A stretch of DNA of 22,435 nucleotides from Scatosoma sp045652785 (GCA_045652785.1 JAZOLF010000138.1:1-22435), one strand, 5' to 3'; counted from the first letter of the stretch, positions 6,638-14,940 are shown. The notes: a model not told the origin generated them from the letters alone. Made by a program: numbers and translations.

Positions 6638-6982
6638 AAGATTGCGCAAGATCCCGTTCCTTTGGATACCCCCATCGGTGAAGAAGAAGACAGCCATTTG
6701 GGTGATTTCATCGAAGATGAAAAGACGATTACGCCCAGCGATTCGGTCGCGTTTACCATGCTCAAAGAACAGTTGCTTAACGTTCTGGATACGCTGACGC
6801 CCCGCGAAGAAAAAGTACTTCGTTTGCGCTATGGTATCGACGACGGCAAGCCCCGTACTTTGGAAGAAGTGGGTAAAGAATTTAACGTTACCCGTGAACG
6901 TATCCGTCAAATCGAAGCGAAAGCGTTGCGTAAACTTCGTCACCCTTCGAGAAGTAAGAAGTTGAAAGATTATCTGTACTAA
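6638..6982 (+). CDS. rpoD: Primary sigma factor (sigma-A/RpoD), C-terminal part with regions 3.2 and 4
   Basis: This is the continuation of the rpoD frame after the internal TAA, 114 sense codons long. It opens with KIAQDPVPLDTPIGEEEDSH, the region 3.2 segment, then carries region 4 with the ERVLRLRYG-like segment (EEKVLRLRYGIDDG) and the -35-binding helix-turn-helix TLEEVGKEFNVTRERIRQIE. Conservation is undiminished, which argues against an old pseudogene. If translated separately, the first candidate start is TTG at 6662, with no recognisable ribosome binding site; the ATG at 6758 also lacks one. Readthrough or a sequencing/assembly error is therefore easier to accept than independent initiation. 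The final TAA shares its last base with the trmK start. Confidence 0.85.
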   Translation, partial: KIAQDPVPLDTPIGEEEDSHLGDFIEDEKTITPSDSVAFTMLKEQLLNVLDTLTPREEKVLRLRYGIDDGKPRTLEEVGKEFNVTRERIRQIEAKALRKLRHPSRSKKLKDYLY

Positions 6983-7653
6983 TGGTTAGCCTGCGGATAC
7001 GGACATTGTGTTCGTTGCTTGCCCCCACCGATGTCTTTGCGGACGTGGGGTGCGATCACGGATACTGCACCGAATATATGTTGAAAAACGGGCTGTGCGA
7101 TAGCGCAATCTTTTCGGACGTGAGCAAGGGGAGTTTGCAAAAAGCGGAACTCCTGCTTGCTGAATACGTCAAAGACGGCAAAGCGAAAGCCGTTTTGGGC
7201 GACGGATTTTACGGCGTACCTGAAACGGTGGGCGAAGTGCTGATTGCAGGAATGGGCGGTAGCGAAATCTTGTCCATTCTCACCGACGAAAAATACGGCT
7301 TTTTGCCGAAGACGTTTGTCTTTCAACCGATGCTGAATGCGGATAAGGTCCGCCGTTGGGTTTTGGATAACGGTGGGTATATCACCCGTGATTTTACGTT
7401 CAAAGACGGGAAATATTATGACGTGATTTGCGGCAGACGGCTACTCGACGGGGAAGAAAGGCAAACTTATACCGAAGAAGAAATTGAATTCGGTCGGGAA
7501 AATCTTGCGCTTTTATCGTCGGCGTTTGTGGAAAGAATACAAAAACAATGCAGGGATATTGATCGCTTTTTGGCGGCGGAAAACTTGCAAGAAGAGAGCC
7601 GCGTCGAACTGTTGAAACGGAAGGCAAGGCTGGAAGGAGTGATAGGAAAATGA
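6982..7653 (+). CDS. trmK: tRNA (adenine-22 N1) methyltransferase TrmK
   Basis: TrmK transfers a methyl group from S-adenosylmethionine to N1 of A22 in bacterial tRNAs. The 223-residue product has an N-terminal Rossmann methyltransferase domain with the SAM-binding motif FADVGCDHGY and the family motif VLIAGMGGSEI, followed by a charged C-terminal helical region. The ATG overlaps the rpoD stop by one base (TAATG), so translation is probably coupled. It is followed by the Nif3-family gene with an ATGA overlap. The sigA-trmK-nif3 order is standard in Bacillota and supports the call. Confidence 0.93.
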   Translation: MVSLRIRTLCSLLAPTDVFADVGCDHGYCTEYMLKNGLCDSAIFSDVSKGSLQKAELLLAEYVKDGKAKAVLGDGFYGVPETVGEVLIAGMGGSEILSILTDEKYGFLPKTFVFQPMLNADKVRRWVLDNGGYITRDFTFKDGKYYDVICGRRLLDGEERQTYTEEEIEFGRENLALLSSAFVERIQKQCRDIDRFLAAENLQEESRVELLKRKARLEGVIGK

Positions 7654-8465
7654 GCGTTTGGGACGTTTATAAATTACTGGACGAAGTAGCGCCGAAAGGT
7701 TTGAGTGATGAGTATTGCCGCACTTGCGGGGCTTACGACAACAGCGGCGTTTTGGTCGATTGCGGCGGCGAAGTGCGGGGGGTAGTGTTTACCTTAGATC
7801 TTACCGACGGCGCGATTGCGACAGCGAAAGCGCAAGGGGCGAACTTGATTGTCACGCACCATCCCGTGATCTATGGGAAGATCGGCGATATTCGTTTGGG
7901 TAATCCACTCGGCGGGCGGTTGATCGCTTGCGTGCAGGCGGGGATTTCGGTGATTTCAATGCACTTGAACTTGGACTGCGCAGCGGGCGGTATTGACGAT
8001 TGCTTGGCGGATGGGATTTTTCGCGCGGCAAGCGGCTGCCTTGAAACGGGCGAAAAAAGAGAAAATCTTTGTCGCCAACATATTCTCTCGCAAGGGGGAT
8101 ACGGCAGCGTGTATGCCGTGCCTGAAATTACCGCGGGGGAATTGCAAAAGAACATGGGGAAGGAGTTTTCTTCCCTGCCCAAACTGGTAGGTGATGCAGG
8201 AAAAGCCATTCGTAAAATAGCAAGTTTTTGCGGTGCGGGGGTGGACGACGGATCGGTGGCGTTTGCTATTGCAAACGGCGTGGACGCGGTTGTGAGTTCG
8301 GACTGGAAACATCACTTGATTTTGGCTTGCTATCAAGCGGGCGTTGCCGTATTTGAGTTGTCGCACTATGCGTCCGAAGAATACGGGTTTGAAAAATATT
8401 ATGAAAAAATGTGTAAAAGTATCTCGTTGTCTTGCGCGTTGCACAAGGAAGACGGGTTGCTTTGA
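7650..8465 (+). CDS. Nif3-like dinuclear metal centre protein (YqfO/YbgI family)
   Basis: A member of the NIF3/GTP cyclohydrolase I type 2 family, hexameric proteins with a dinuclear metal site. The physiological role is not firmly established. The metal-binding motifs are present: THHP (His70-His71), LNLDCAAGG (Asp109) and the C-terminal SHYASEEYG with His and Glu. At 271 residues it is the short form; the PII-like insert that makes Bacillus YqfO about 370 residues is absent. It overlaps trmK by four bases (ATGA). The link with tRNA methylation is only positional. Confidence 0.9.
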   Translation: MSVWDVYKLLDEVAPKGLSDEYCRTCGAYDNSGVLVDCGGEVRGVVFTLDLTDGAIATAKAQGANLIVTHHPVIYGKIGDIRLGNPLGGRLIACVQAGISVISMHLNLDCAAGGIDDCLADGIFRAASGCLETGEKRENLCRQHILSQGGYGSVYAVPEITAGELQKNMGKEFSSLPKLVGDAGKAIRKIASFCGAGVDDGSVAFAIANGVDAVVSSDWKHHLILACYQAGVAVFELSHYASEEYGFEKYYEKMCKSISLSCALHKEDGLL

Positions 8466-8476
8466 AGGAGTATATT

Positions 8477-9175
8477 ATGTTGAAGGCAATTTTGAACTAT
8501 CAGGAAATCGACAGAAAGTTGTTTCAGTTGGAACGCGAAATCGCGGGGAGCCAGGAAAGAAAGAAGTACGCAAAACTGAAAAAGTACATGGAAACGGCAT
8601 CCGAAAAGTTGGATGCGCTTGACGCGAAAGCGGAATCCTTGCGCCACGAAGTAGCGACTTTGGAAGAAAAGTACGCGGTCACCGAAGCGGCGTTGGTGGA
8701 ATTCGACCACATGGAAGAACTCGTGGAAGAAGGCGGCGCAGACTTGGCATTCTATAAAAAGAAAGCGTTGATGCACTTGGATCGTATGAAGAAACTCAAA
8801 GGCGACATCGCGGCTTTGGAAGAAAGCATCAAGGAAACGGACAAAGAATATAAGGAATTGAAAGCCGAAGTTATCGCAAAACAAGCGGAATACAAAACCG
8901 CGAAAGAAGAATATGCTGCTTTGAAAGATTCGAAAGAAGGCGATAGAAAAGCGATTGAAGCGGAACTCAAAAAGGCGGCGGCGAGCCTCGACCCTGCGAT
9001 TTTGTTGCAGTACAACACGAAGAGAAAGGAAAAAATCTTCCCCATTTATTCGCAGTATTTCGCGGAACGCTGCTCCTGTTGTAGTATGGAACAGCCGATT
9101 GCGGCGCATAGTAAACTCGCGGCGGGCGAAACGATTGAATGTGACAACTGCCATAGAATTTTGTACGCAGATTGA
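8477..9175 (+). CDS. Coiled-coil protein with C-terminal C4 zinc ribbon
   Basis: A 232-residue soluble protein. Residues ~5-175 form a long, highly charged coiled coil rich in Lys, Glu and Ala. The last 35 residues carry a zinc ribbon with CSCC and CDNC (Cys-x2-Cys pairs) and end in HRILYAD. This architecture is the zf-RING_7/CdsZ-like family found in most bacteria, whose function is not well defined; it is often annotated as a putative nucleic-acid-binding protein. The ATG at 8477 was chosen because AAGGAG (8465-8470) is 6 bases upstream. Proximity to the Nif3-family gene is common in Bacillota. Confidence 0.88.
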   Translation: MLKAILNYQEIDRKLFQLEREIAGSQERKKYAKLKKYMETASEKLDALDAKAESLRHEVATLEEKYAVTEAALVEFDHMEELVEEGGADLAFYKKKALMHLDRMKKLKGDIAALEESIKETDKEYKELKAEVIAKQAEYKTAKEEYAALKDSKEGDRKAIEAELKKAAASLDPAILLQYNTKRKEKIFPIYSQYFAERCSCCSMEQPIAAHSKLAAGETIECDNCHRILYAD

Positions 9176-9207
9176 TCTTTTTGACGTTTCGACGCATACA
9201 ATAACGT

Positions 9208-10245
9208 ATGCAGGAAACGACGATAGAAATTGATCTTAGAAACTTACGCGAAAATGCGAAGTCGTTTAAAACCGCGACGGATCGGTTTTTGTATGCCGTG
9301 GTCAAGGCAGATGCTTATGGGCACGGTGGCGCACGGGTAGTAGATGCTTTGTATGGGATCGCGGACGGCTTTGCTGTTGCACTCATTGACGAAGCACTTG
9401 CTATCAAGTATTCGGCGGGCGGAAAAGAGATTTTGGTCTTTACGCCGCCTTTGGACGAAAGTGACGTGCTCGTTGCCGCGAAGAATGGCTTTACGCTGAC
9501 GGCGGCGGATTTGTCTTCTGCGCGTCTGATTGTTGACACGGCGAGAAAATATTGCTTGACGACCACGGTGCAAATCAAAGTGAATACGGGGATGAACCGC
9601 TACGGCGTGCATGAAACGTTGCTGAAACAAGTGTGCTCAATCTTGAAAGATGGGGGGCAGGTACGCGTTCAAGGGGTGTACTCCCATCTATATTCTCACG
9701 AAAAACGGTTGTGTGAACAGCAAAGAATGCGCTTTTGGAAGGCGGTGAAAATTTGCAGAGAACATTTCCCGCTTGTGCGGGCGCATTTGGCATCGACATA
9801 CGGGGCGTGTCTTGGCAAAGAGTATCTTTTCGACGGAGTGCGCATCGGCTTGGGTTTGTACGGCTATTTCCCCAAAGGGGAGTTAGAACAACCCTTCCCC
9901 TTGTTGCCCGTGATGCGCGTGTTTGCTCCCTGTGTGGGGGCGCAAACTTGCGCCTTTGGCGGTGCGGGGTATGGCGGTGAGCGTGCGGACTTGTTGGGGA
10001 AAAGGCTTTGCCTTTTACGGGCTGGCTACGCGGACGGATTTGGTGTTTCGGGAGAACAATGCGGCTTGTTGCCGCCCATCGTTGGGCAACTCTGTATGGA
10101 CGTTTGCTTGACGGAAAATGAATATAAAAACAAAGAACGGGTACTGCTCTTTGATGATGCGTTTGCGGTGGCAAAAAGTAGGGGAACTTCGGTGTACGAA
10201 GTGCTGTGCTTGATGGGCTTGCGCGGAAAAAGAACGTACCGGTGA
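9208..10245 (+). CDS. alr: Alanine racemase
   Basis: A PLP enzyme that converts L-alanine to D-alanine for peptidoglycan. The PLP lysine is Lys33 in AVVKADAYGHG. The second catalytic base, Tyr274, lies in RAGYADG. KVNTGMNRYG (124-133) and VRIGLGLYG complete the N-terminal barrel, and LCMDV matches the active-site Met-Asp segment. At 345 residues it is some 25-40 shorter than usual, with the C-terminal beta domain trimmed. No Shine-Dalgarno is visible. Instead TACAAT (9197-9202) lies just before the ATG, so the mRNA may be leaderless. It is 32 bp from the zinc-ribbon gene. D-alanine function is supported by motifs, but racemisation of another amino acid cannot be excluded. Confidence 0.92.
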   Translation: MQETTIEIDLRNLRENAKSFKTATDRFLYAVVKADAYGHGGARVVDALYGIADGFAVALIDEALAIKYSAGGKEILVFTPPLDESDVLVAAKNGFTLTAADLSSARLIVDTARKYCLTTTVQIKVNTGMNRYGVHETLLKQVCSILKDGGQVRVQGVYSHLYSHEKRLCEQQRMRFWKAVKICREHFPLVRAHLASTYGACLGKEYLFDGVRIGLGLYGYFPKGELEQPFPLLPVMRVFAPCVGAQTCAFGGAGYGGERADLLGKRLCLLRAGYADGFGVSGEQCGLLPPIVGQLCMDVCLTENEYKNKERVLLFDDAFAVAKSRGTSVYEVLCLMGLRGKRTYR

Positions 10246-10278
10246 TAGACGTTTGAAAGAACGTACAAAGGAGAAATT

Positions 10279-11076
10279 ATGGCAAAGATAAAAGAAGGGA
10301 TGAAAACGTTTTGGTCGAATACTTGGGAGTTGATCAAAAACTCGTTTTTGGCGATGCTCTTTTATGGTATGGCGAGTTCCATTTGCTTTATGGCGACGCT
10401 CAATGAAGAATGGACGGGCAAACTTTCGGAAGGGTTTAACTCTTCCCGTGCATTGTGGATTATCATCGCAGGCGTGATTGCCGTTGCGTATAACGGTATT
10501 TTGTCTTATGCGAATGGCTCGAAAGGCTATGAAATGCTCGTTTCGGGCAATATGAAACGCTTGTCGGCGGAACGCTTTGGAACGACGATGAAAATTTCTT
10601 CCCATAAGGAAGTGCAGGAATACCGCGCGTGGAAAGGCTTTGTGTCTGGCGCGATTATCTCTATATTCACCGTCTTTTTCGGGATTTTGATGGCTGCGAA
10701 TGCGGATAAAATCAATGCGGCGTTGGATTCTATTTACCACGTGTCGGTGACAGGGGAAAATTCAGGTGAAGTAATCGCTACGGGCACGGGCATTTTGCTT
10801 ATCGGCTCGTTGCTCATGAGTGGTTGGTCGTTGTTGCCTTTTGTGTTTGTGAACTTGGCTGGAGGCTCGGTGAGTTATATATGGGCTTGCTTGTTCGCAG
10901 TTTTACCTATTTTAGTGAGCGGGTTCTTGTATATTGCAGGGGCTTACGGCAAGCGCGCAAAGACCTTTAAAGCGCAGGAAGAAGCAGATCGCGCATCGGC
11001 GGCACAGGAAAGCAAACCGAAGAAAATCAACTACGGAGGTTTGCCTGGCACGAAACCTAAAAAACGTAAAAAATAA
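10279..11076 (+). CDS. Unrecognised multi-pass membrane protein with basic C-terminal tail
   Basis: I do not recognise this family. The 265-residue product has about five hydrophobic segments (near residues 21-41, 59-76, 120-140, 167-192 and 198-222). A soluble stretch of ~40 residues lies between the second and third, and a C-terminal tail of ~43 residues is rich in Lys, Ala and Pro and ends in KKRKK. The helices are Gly/Ser/Ala rich. No transporter, protease or enzyme motif stands out. AAGGAG precedes the ATG. The gene sits between alr and rsmD without an obvious promoter, so it is probably part of the same transcript. The tail is likely cytoplasmic and could contact nucleic acid or membrane phosphates, but that is speculation. 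Confidence 0.8.
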   Translation: MAKIKEGMKTFWSNTWELIKNSFLAMLFYGMASSICFMATLNEEWTGKLSEGFNSSRALWIIIAGVIAVAYNGILSYANGSKGYEMLVSGNMKRLSAERFGTTMKISSHKEVQEYRAWKGFVSGAIISIFTVFFGILMAANADKINAALDSIYHVSVTGENSGEVIATGTGILLIGSLLMSGWSLLPFVFVNLAGGSVSYIWACLFAVLPILVSGFLYIAGAYGKRAKTFKAQEEADRASAAQESKPKKINYGGLPGTKPKKRKK

Positions 11077-11093
11077 TACATTGAGAGAAAAGT

Positions 11094-11642
11094 ATGCGGA
11101 TTATCGGCGGAAAATTTAGAAGTCGCGTTTTGGCGACTTTCGACGGGGAGTCGGTGCGGCCGACGGCGGATCGCGTGAAAGAGTCCCTGTTTAATATCCT
11201 TGCTTTGCGGTTTCACGGGGCGAGAGTGTTGGACTTGTTTTCGGGTACGGGGGCCTTGGGGTTAGAAAGCCTTTCTCGTGGCGCGCGTGAAGTTGTATTC
11301 AACGATCGCTCGAAGGATAGCGTGGCGATTTTGAAAAAGAATCTTAAAACGCTCAAAGTGGAAGAAGGCAAGGACGCGAAAGTGTTTAATTTGGATGCGG
11401 ACGTGTACTTGGATTGCGTAAAAGAGCCCTTTGATTTAATTTTTATCGATCCCCCTTACGCGTTAGATGTGGGCGTAAAGGCGGTGGAAAAAATCGCAAA
11501 AAAAAGTTTGCTTGCAAAGGGCGGCGTGTTGGTGTTTGAACGGGACAAGCCGTTTGAAGGGGACGTTGAAGGTCTGGAAAAATACGACGAGCGTAAATAC
11601 GGAAAGACGATTTTGACCTTTTTCCGTCCGATAGAAGGGTGA
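11094..11642 (+). CDS. rsmD: 16S rRNA (guanine-966 N2) methyltransferase RsmD
   Basis: RsmD methylates N2 of G966 in 16S rRNA using SAM. The 182-residue product starts with the family signature MRIIGGKFRSR, then RPTADRVKESLFNIL. It carries SAM motif I LDLFSGTG (46-53) and the catalytic amino-methyltransferase motif DPPY (119-122). It is separated by 4 bp from coaD, the standard rsmD-coaD pair in Bacillota, so the two are surely co-transcribed. Confidence 0.96.
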   Translation: MRIIGGKFRSRVLATFDGESVRPTADRVKESLFNILALRFHGARVLDLFSGTGALGLESLSRGAREVVFNDRSKDSVAILKKNLKTLKVEEGKDAKVFNLDADVYLDCVKEPFDLIFIDPPYALDVGVKAVEKIAKKSLLAKGGVLVFERDKPFEGDVEGLEKYDERKYGKTILTFFRPIEG

Positions 11643-11646
11643 TAAT

Positions 11647-12135
11647 ATGAAGAAGTGTATTTTTGCTGGGACGTTTGATCCTGTGACAAAGGGGCATGAA
11701 AACCTAATAGAACAATGCTTGCGCCTGTTTGACGAAGTGGTGGTTGCCGTTTTGATCAATCCAAACAAGCAACCGTATTTTTCGTTGGAGCAACGCAAAG
11801 AGATGTTGAAAATCGCTTTGGGTGAGAACGATAAAATTAAAATTGTGGAACACGCGGGGACTGTGGCGGAACTTCTGCAAAAGGAAGGCACGCCTTTCTA
11901 CGTTCGCGGTATCCGCAATACGGTAGATTTTGAATATGAAAACGCAAACTATTTTGCGTCCAAGCGCTTGAACGCGGACTTGGTACCCATATATTTGCCC
12001 TGCCCGCAGGAATTGCTGCACGTTAGTTCGTCGATGGTGCGCAGCAGTTTGCAGTTCAGAACTCCCATTTCGGACTACGTTTCCGAAGGCGTGGAAACCT
12101 ATATCCGCGCTCTTGGAAAACTTCAATCAATTTGA
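11647..12135 (+). CDS. coaD: Phosphopantetheine adenylyltransferase
   Basis: CoaD transfers AMP to 4'-phosphopantetheine, the penultimate step of coenzyme A synthesis. The 162-residue product has the nucleotidyltransferase signature GTFDPVTKGH (8-17) near the N-terminus, the YFSLEQRKEML segment, the conserved VRGIRNTVDFEYE stretch, and the HVSSSMVR motif, which corresponds to ISSTxxR. It ends close to the normal family length. It directly follows rsmD. Confidence 0.97.
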   Translation: MKKCIFAGTFDPVTKGHENLIEQCLRLFDEVVVAVLINPNKQPYFSLEQRKEMLKIALGENDKIKIVEHAGTVAELLQKEGTPFYVRGIRNTVDFEYENANYFASKRLNADLVPIYLPCPQELLHVSSSMVRSSLQFRTPISDYVSEGVETYIRALGKLQSI

Positions 12136-12169
12136 AACCATTTTTTTGTAATCAAAGGAGTGTACGAAG

Positions 12170-13192
12170 ATGTTACAAAAGCAAAATTATATTCCCGAAC
12201 CGGAAGAGTTCCAAGCGGAGACGCCGTTGACACCCACGATGAAGAAAATTAAAGCGGAAAGAGATGAAGAAATCCGCGCGGTTATCTCGGGGAAAAGCGA
12301 CAAAATGTTGGTGGTAATCGGGCCTTGCTCGGCGCACGAATCCGCGCCTACGCTCGAATATATTTCCCGTTTGGGTAAAATCAACGAACAGGTGAAGGAC
12401 AAACTTGTAATTGTCCCCCGTATCTATACGAACAAACCCCGTACCAAAGGGGTTGGCTATAAAGGGATGTTCTTGCAACCCGATCCCGATGGGGAAGCGG
12501 ATATCGTCCGCGGGATCCGCAGTATCCGTGCGCTCCACCTTGCGGCAATCGACGCGTCGGGATTGACTTCGGCGGATGAAATGCTCTATCCCGAAAACAC
12601 GGCGTACGTGGAAGATTTGCTCTCTTATCACGCAGTAGGCGCAAGAAGCGTGGAAGACCAACTCCACCGTCAAGTTGCAAGCGGCGTGGAAGCGCCCGTC
12701 GGCTTGAAAAATCCTATGAGCGGCAATATCCCTGCGCTTATAAACTCGATTTTTGCGGCACAAGCACCCCAAGTGTTTAAGTATCGCAACTATCAAGTGC
12801 GCTCGGACGGCAACCCTTACGCGCATGCGATTTTGCGCGGCGGCGTGGATGGAAACGGGATGGACGTGCCTAACTTCCATTACGAAACGGTTATGCATTT
12901 GGAAGAGATTTACCGCGGTAGTAAGTTGGAAAACCCTGCAATCGTGATCGACTGCAACCACTCCAACTCGGGCAAAAAACACCGTCAACAAATTCGTATT
13001 GCGCACGAAGTTATGCAAAACAGACGCTTTGACGAAAAGTTTAAGAATATCGTCAAGGGCTTTATGATCGAAAGTTTCTTGGAAGAAGGCAACCAGCCAC
13101 ACGACGAAGTATTCGGTAAATCCATCACCGACCCTTGTATCGGTTGGGCAGATACCGAAAGATTATTGTTGGATTTGGCGGCGCTTGTGTAA
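12170..13192 (+). CDS. aroF: 3-deoxy-7-phosphoheptulonate (DAHP) synthase, type I-alpha
   Basis: The first enzyme of the shikimate pathway, condensing phosphoenolpyruvate with erythrose 4-phosphate. The 340-residue product is of the E. coli AroF/G/H type and has no fused ACT or chorismate mutase domain. The metal ligands align with E. coli AroG: Cys53 (GPCSAHE), His264 (DCNHSNSGK), Glu301 (IESFLEEGNQ) and Asp321 (ITDPCIGW). The phosphate-binding NKPRTKG and GARSVEDQLHR segments are intact. AAGGAG precedes the ATG. Prephenate dehydratase follows after 46 bp, so entry to the pathway and the phenylalanine branch are encoded together. Which aromatic amino acid inhibits it cannot be read here; the aroF symbol is generic. 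Confidence 0.95.
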   Translation: MLQKQNYIPEPEEFQAETPLTPTMKKIKAERDEEIRAVISGKSDKMLVVIGPCSAHESAPTLEYISRLGKINEQVKDKLVIVPRIYTNKPRTKGVGYKGMFLQPDPDGEADIVRGIRSIRALHLAAIDASGLTSADEMLYPENTAYVEDLLSYHAVGARSVEDQLHRQVASGVEAPVGLKNPMSGNIPALINSIFAAQAPQVFKYRNYQVRSDGNPYAHAILRGGVDGNGMDVPNFHYETVMHLEEIYRGSKLENPAIVIDCNHSNSGKKHRQQIRIAHEVMQNRRFDEKFKNIVKGFMIESFLEEGNQPHDEVFGKSITDPCIGWADTERLLLDLAALV

Positions 13193-13238
13193 GGCGAAGG
13201 CTTGAAGATATGTTAGATGTGTCAAAAAGGAATACGTT

Positions 13239-14084
13239 ATGAAAATTGCATATTTAGGACCGGAAGGTAGTTATTCTCATTTGGCGGCACAAAAATTCCT
13301 TGCCGAAGAAAACGTAGAAGGTAAGAGTTGGAACGAGTGTATGCCGTTCCGCAACTTTGCCGAAGTGCTTGCGGCGGTAAAGTCAGGCAAGGCGGACGCG
13401 GGTGCTATTCCTATTGAAAATAGTTTGCAGGGGAGCGTTGCGCAAAACTTGGATTTGATGCAGGACGCGGAAGACTTGTATGCGGTAAAAGAATATGTTT
13501 TGCGTATCGACCACCGTTTGGTGTATAAAGAAGGGGTGTCCATTTCCGAAATCGGTAGAGTGTATTCCCACCGCCAAGCCTTGGATCAATGCGGTGAATT
13601 CTTGACAAAGAAAATGCCTTTTGCGGCTTTGCGTGAAACTGAATCGACGGCGTTTGGCTTATCGAAGGCGATGGAAGACGAAAGCGGCAAAAGTGCGGCG
13701 ATTGTTGGCGCACACGTGGAAGGTTTGCGACGTGGATTTGTCGTTGGCGAAGAATGTTTGTCCGACGAAAAGAATAACTTTACCCATTTCTTGCTCATAA
13801 AGAAAGGGGAAGACAAATTGCCTGAAACCAGTAACCGTTTATTCTTCTCGGCTGTTTGCCCGAACCGTCCTGGTAGTTTGCTGGAATTATTGAAAATTAT
13901 CGCTGGGCATGAGATCGACATGACGAAACTTGAAAGCCGTCCCGTAAAAAACCGTCCCGGTGAGTTCCGTTTCTTTATTGAAGCGGCTTGTGACGTTGCG
14001 GATGGCTCGATTGCGAATTTCTTGCAGGAAGTACGCGATAATACGCTCGAATGTAAAGTTTTGGGCGCGTACACGCACGAATAA
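13239..14084 (+). CDS. pheA: Prephenate dehydratase with ACT domain
   Basis: Converts prephenate to phenylpyruvate in phenylalanine synthesis. The 281-residue product is monofunctional, with no chorismate mutase domain. Residues 1-~190 form the dehydratase domain with LGPEGSYSHLAA and PIENSLQGSV. Residues ~200-281 form the ACT domain with PGSLLELLKI and the ESRP motif (232-235) used for phenylalanine feedback. The catalytic TRF motif reads Thr182-His183-Phe184: the threonine is kept but arginine is replaced by histidine (codon CAT at 13785-13787, one base from CGT). Activity may be normal, altered or reduced. It follows DAHP synthase and is likely in the same transcript. Confidence 0.94.
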   Translation: MKIAYLGPEGSYSHLAAQKFLAEENVEGKSWNECMPFRNFAEVLAAVKSGKADAGAIPIENSLQGSVAQNLDLMQDAEDLYAVKEYVLRIDHRLVYKEGVSISEIGRVYSHRQALDQCGEFLTKKMPFAALRETESTAFGLSKAMEDESGKSAAIVGAHVEGLRRGFVVGEECLSDEKNNFTHFLLIKKGEDKLPETSNRLFFSAVCPNRPGSLLELLKIIAGHEIDMTKLESRPVKNRPGEFRFFIEAACDVADGSIANFLQEVRDNTLECKVLGAYTHE

Positions 14085-14160
14085 GCAGACACAATTCGTT
14101 TCGATTTTCCTACATAATTGAGTGTATGCTCGATGACCTTTCTTGTGGGGGGATAGAAAA

Positions 14161-14940
14161 ATGAAAAAGTTAGGTTTGGCGCTTGGCAGCGGCGGCAGCC
14201 GTGGAATTGCGCATATTGGTTTTTTACAGGCATTAGAAGAAGCGGGCATTGTGCCGTCTTGTATCAGCGGCTGTTCGATGGGCTCGGTGGTTGGCTCGGC
14301 GTATGCGGCAGGATTGTCGCCTTCGGATATGCGCAGGGCGGTTTGTTCCTTGCGATTCTTCGACCTTGTCGATATTACCAACCGTCCCGGTGGTTTTTTG
14401 GATACCCGAAAGATGAAAAAATTGCTGGAACGCTATATTGGGAATAGGGATTTTTCTGAACTCCGAATCCCGTTTAGTTGCGTTGCGGTGGATATGATTC
14501 GGCAGGAAGTTGTTGAATTTTCCAGCGGAAAAGTAGTGGATGCCGTCGCGTCGTCGTCGGCGATTCCGTCGGTGTTTAAACCGATTGAAATGGACGGGAT
14601 GCGGTTGGTGGACGGCGGTATTTTGCGCCGCGTGCCTGTGGAAGAAGTCTGTCGTATGCAGCCCGACGTGGTGGTTGCGGTGGACGTACTCGGGAAACGA
14701 AGCACGAAGGATGTTTGCCCCAACGTCTTTGGGGTGATGGCAGAAGTAATCGACGTGATGGACAACTTCCGTACGGAATCTTATAAGAAAAAAATGCGCA
14801 AAAAGTATGATTTGTGGCTGGAACCCGATTTGGGGGATATGAGTCAATATACTTTTAAGAACCTGGATTTTGCCTATCAGCAGGGTTATGAGATGGGTAA
14901 AAAGAATATTAAAAAAATACGCAAACTTTTGGAAGACTGA
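14161..14940 (+). CDS. Patatin-like phospholipase (RssA/NTE-type serine hydrolase)
   Basis: A predicted cytoplasmic acyl-ester hydrolase of 259 residues with a Ser-Asp catalytic dyad. The oxyanion-hole segment GSGGSRGIAHIG is at 9-20, the nucleophile Ser39 lies in GCSMG (37-41), and Asp151 lies in VDGGILRRVP. The domain matches bacterial patatin proteins of the NTE/RssA type, whose substrates are usually unknown. The ATG at 14161 is chosen because of the G-run at 14147-14152; an in-frame TTG at 14143 overlaps that site. There is no signal peptide or membrane helix. The gap from pheA (76 bp) has no clear terminator. Confidence 0.92.
   Translation: MKKLGLALGSGGSRGIAHIGFLQALEEAGIVPSCISGCSMGSVVGSAYAAGLSPSDMRRAVCSLRFFDLVDITNRPGGFLDTRKMKKLLERYIGNRDFSELRIPFSCVAVDMIRQEVVEFSSGKVVDAVASSSAIPSVFKPIEMDGMRLVDGGILRRVPVEEVCRMQPDVVVAVDVLGKRSTKDVCPNVFGVMAEVIDVMDNFRTESYKKKMRKKYDLWLEPDLGDMSQYTFKNLDFAYQQGYEMGKKNIKKIRKLLED

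Noticed and set aside
6638..6660. Recoding element after the rpoD stop (TTGCGCAA palindrome at 6642-6649)
   Set aside because: The palindrome is only 8 bases with no loop, and lies in codons conserved for protein reasons. It is not a credible readthrough or selenocysteine-type signal.
5948..6943. Minus-strand open frame of 331 codons opposite rpoD, spanning the internal stop
   Set aside because: It is antisense to a conserved coding sequence and shows no recognisable domain. It arises from codon bias on the other strand.
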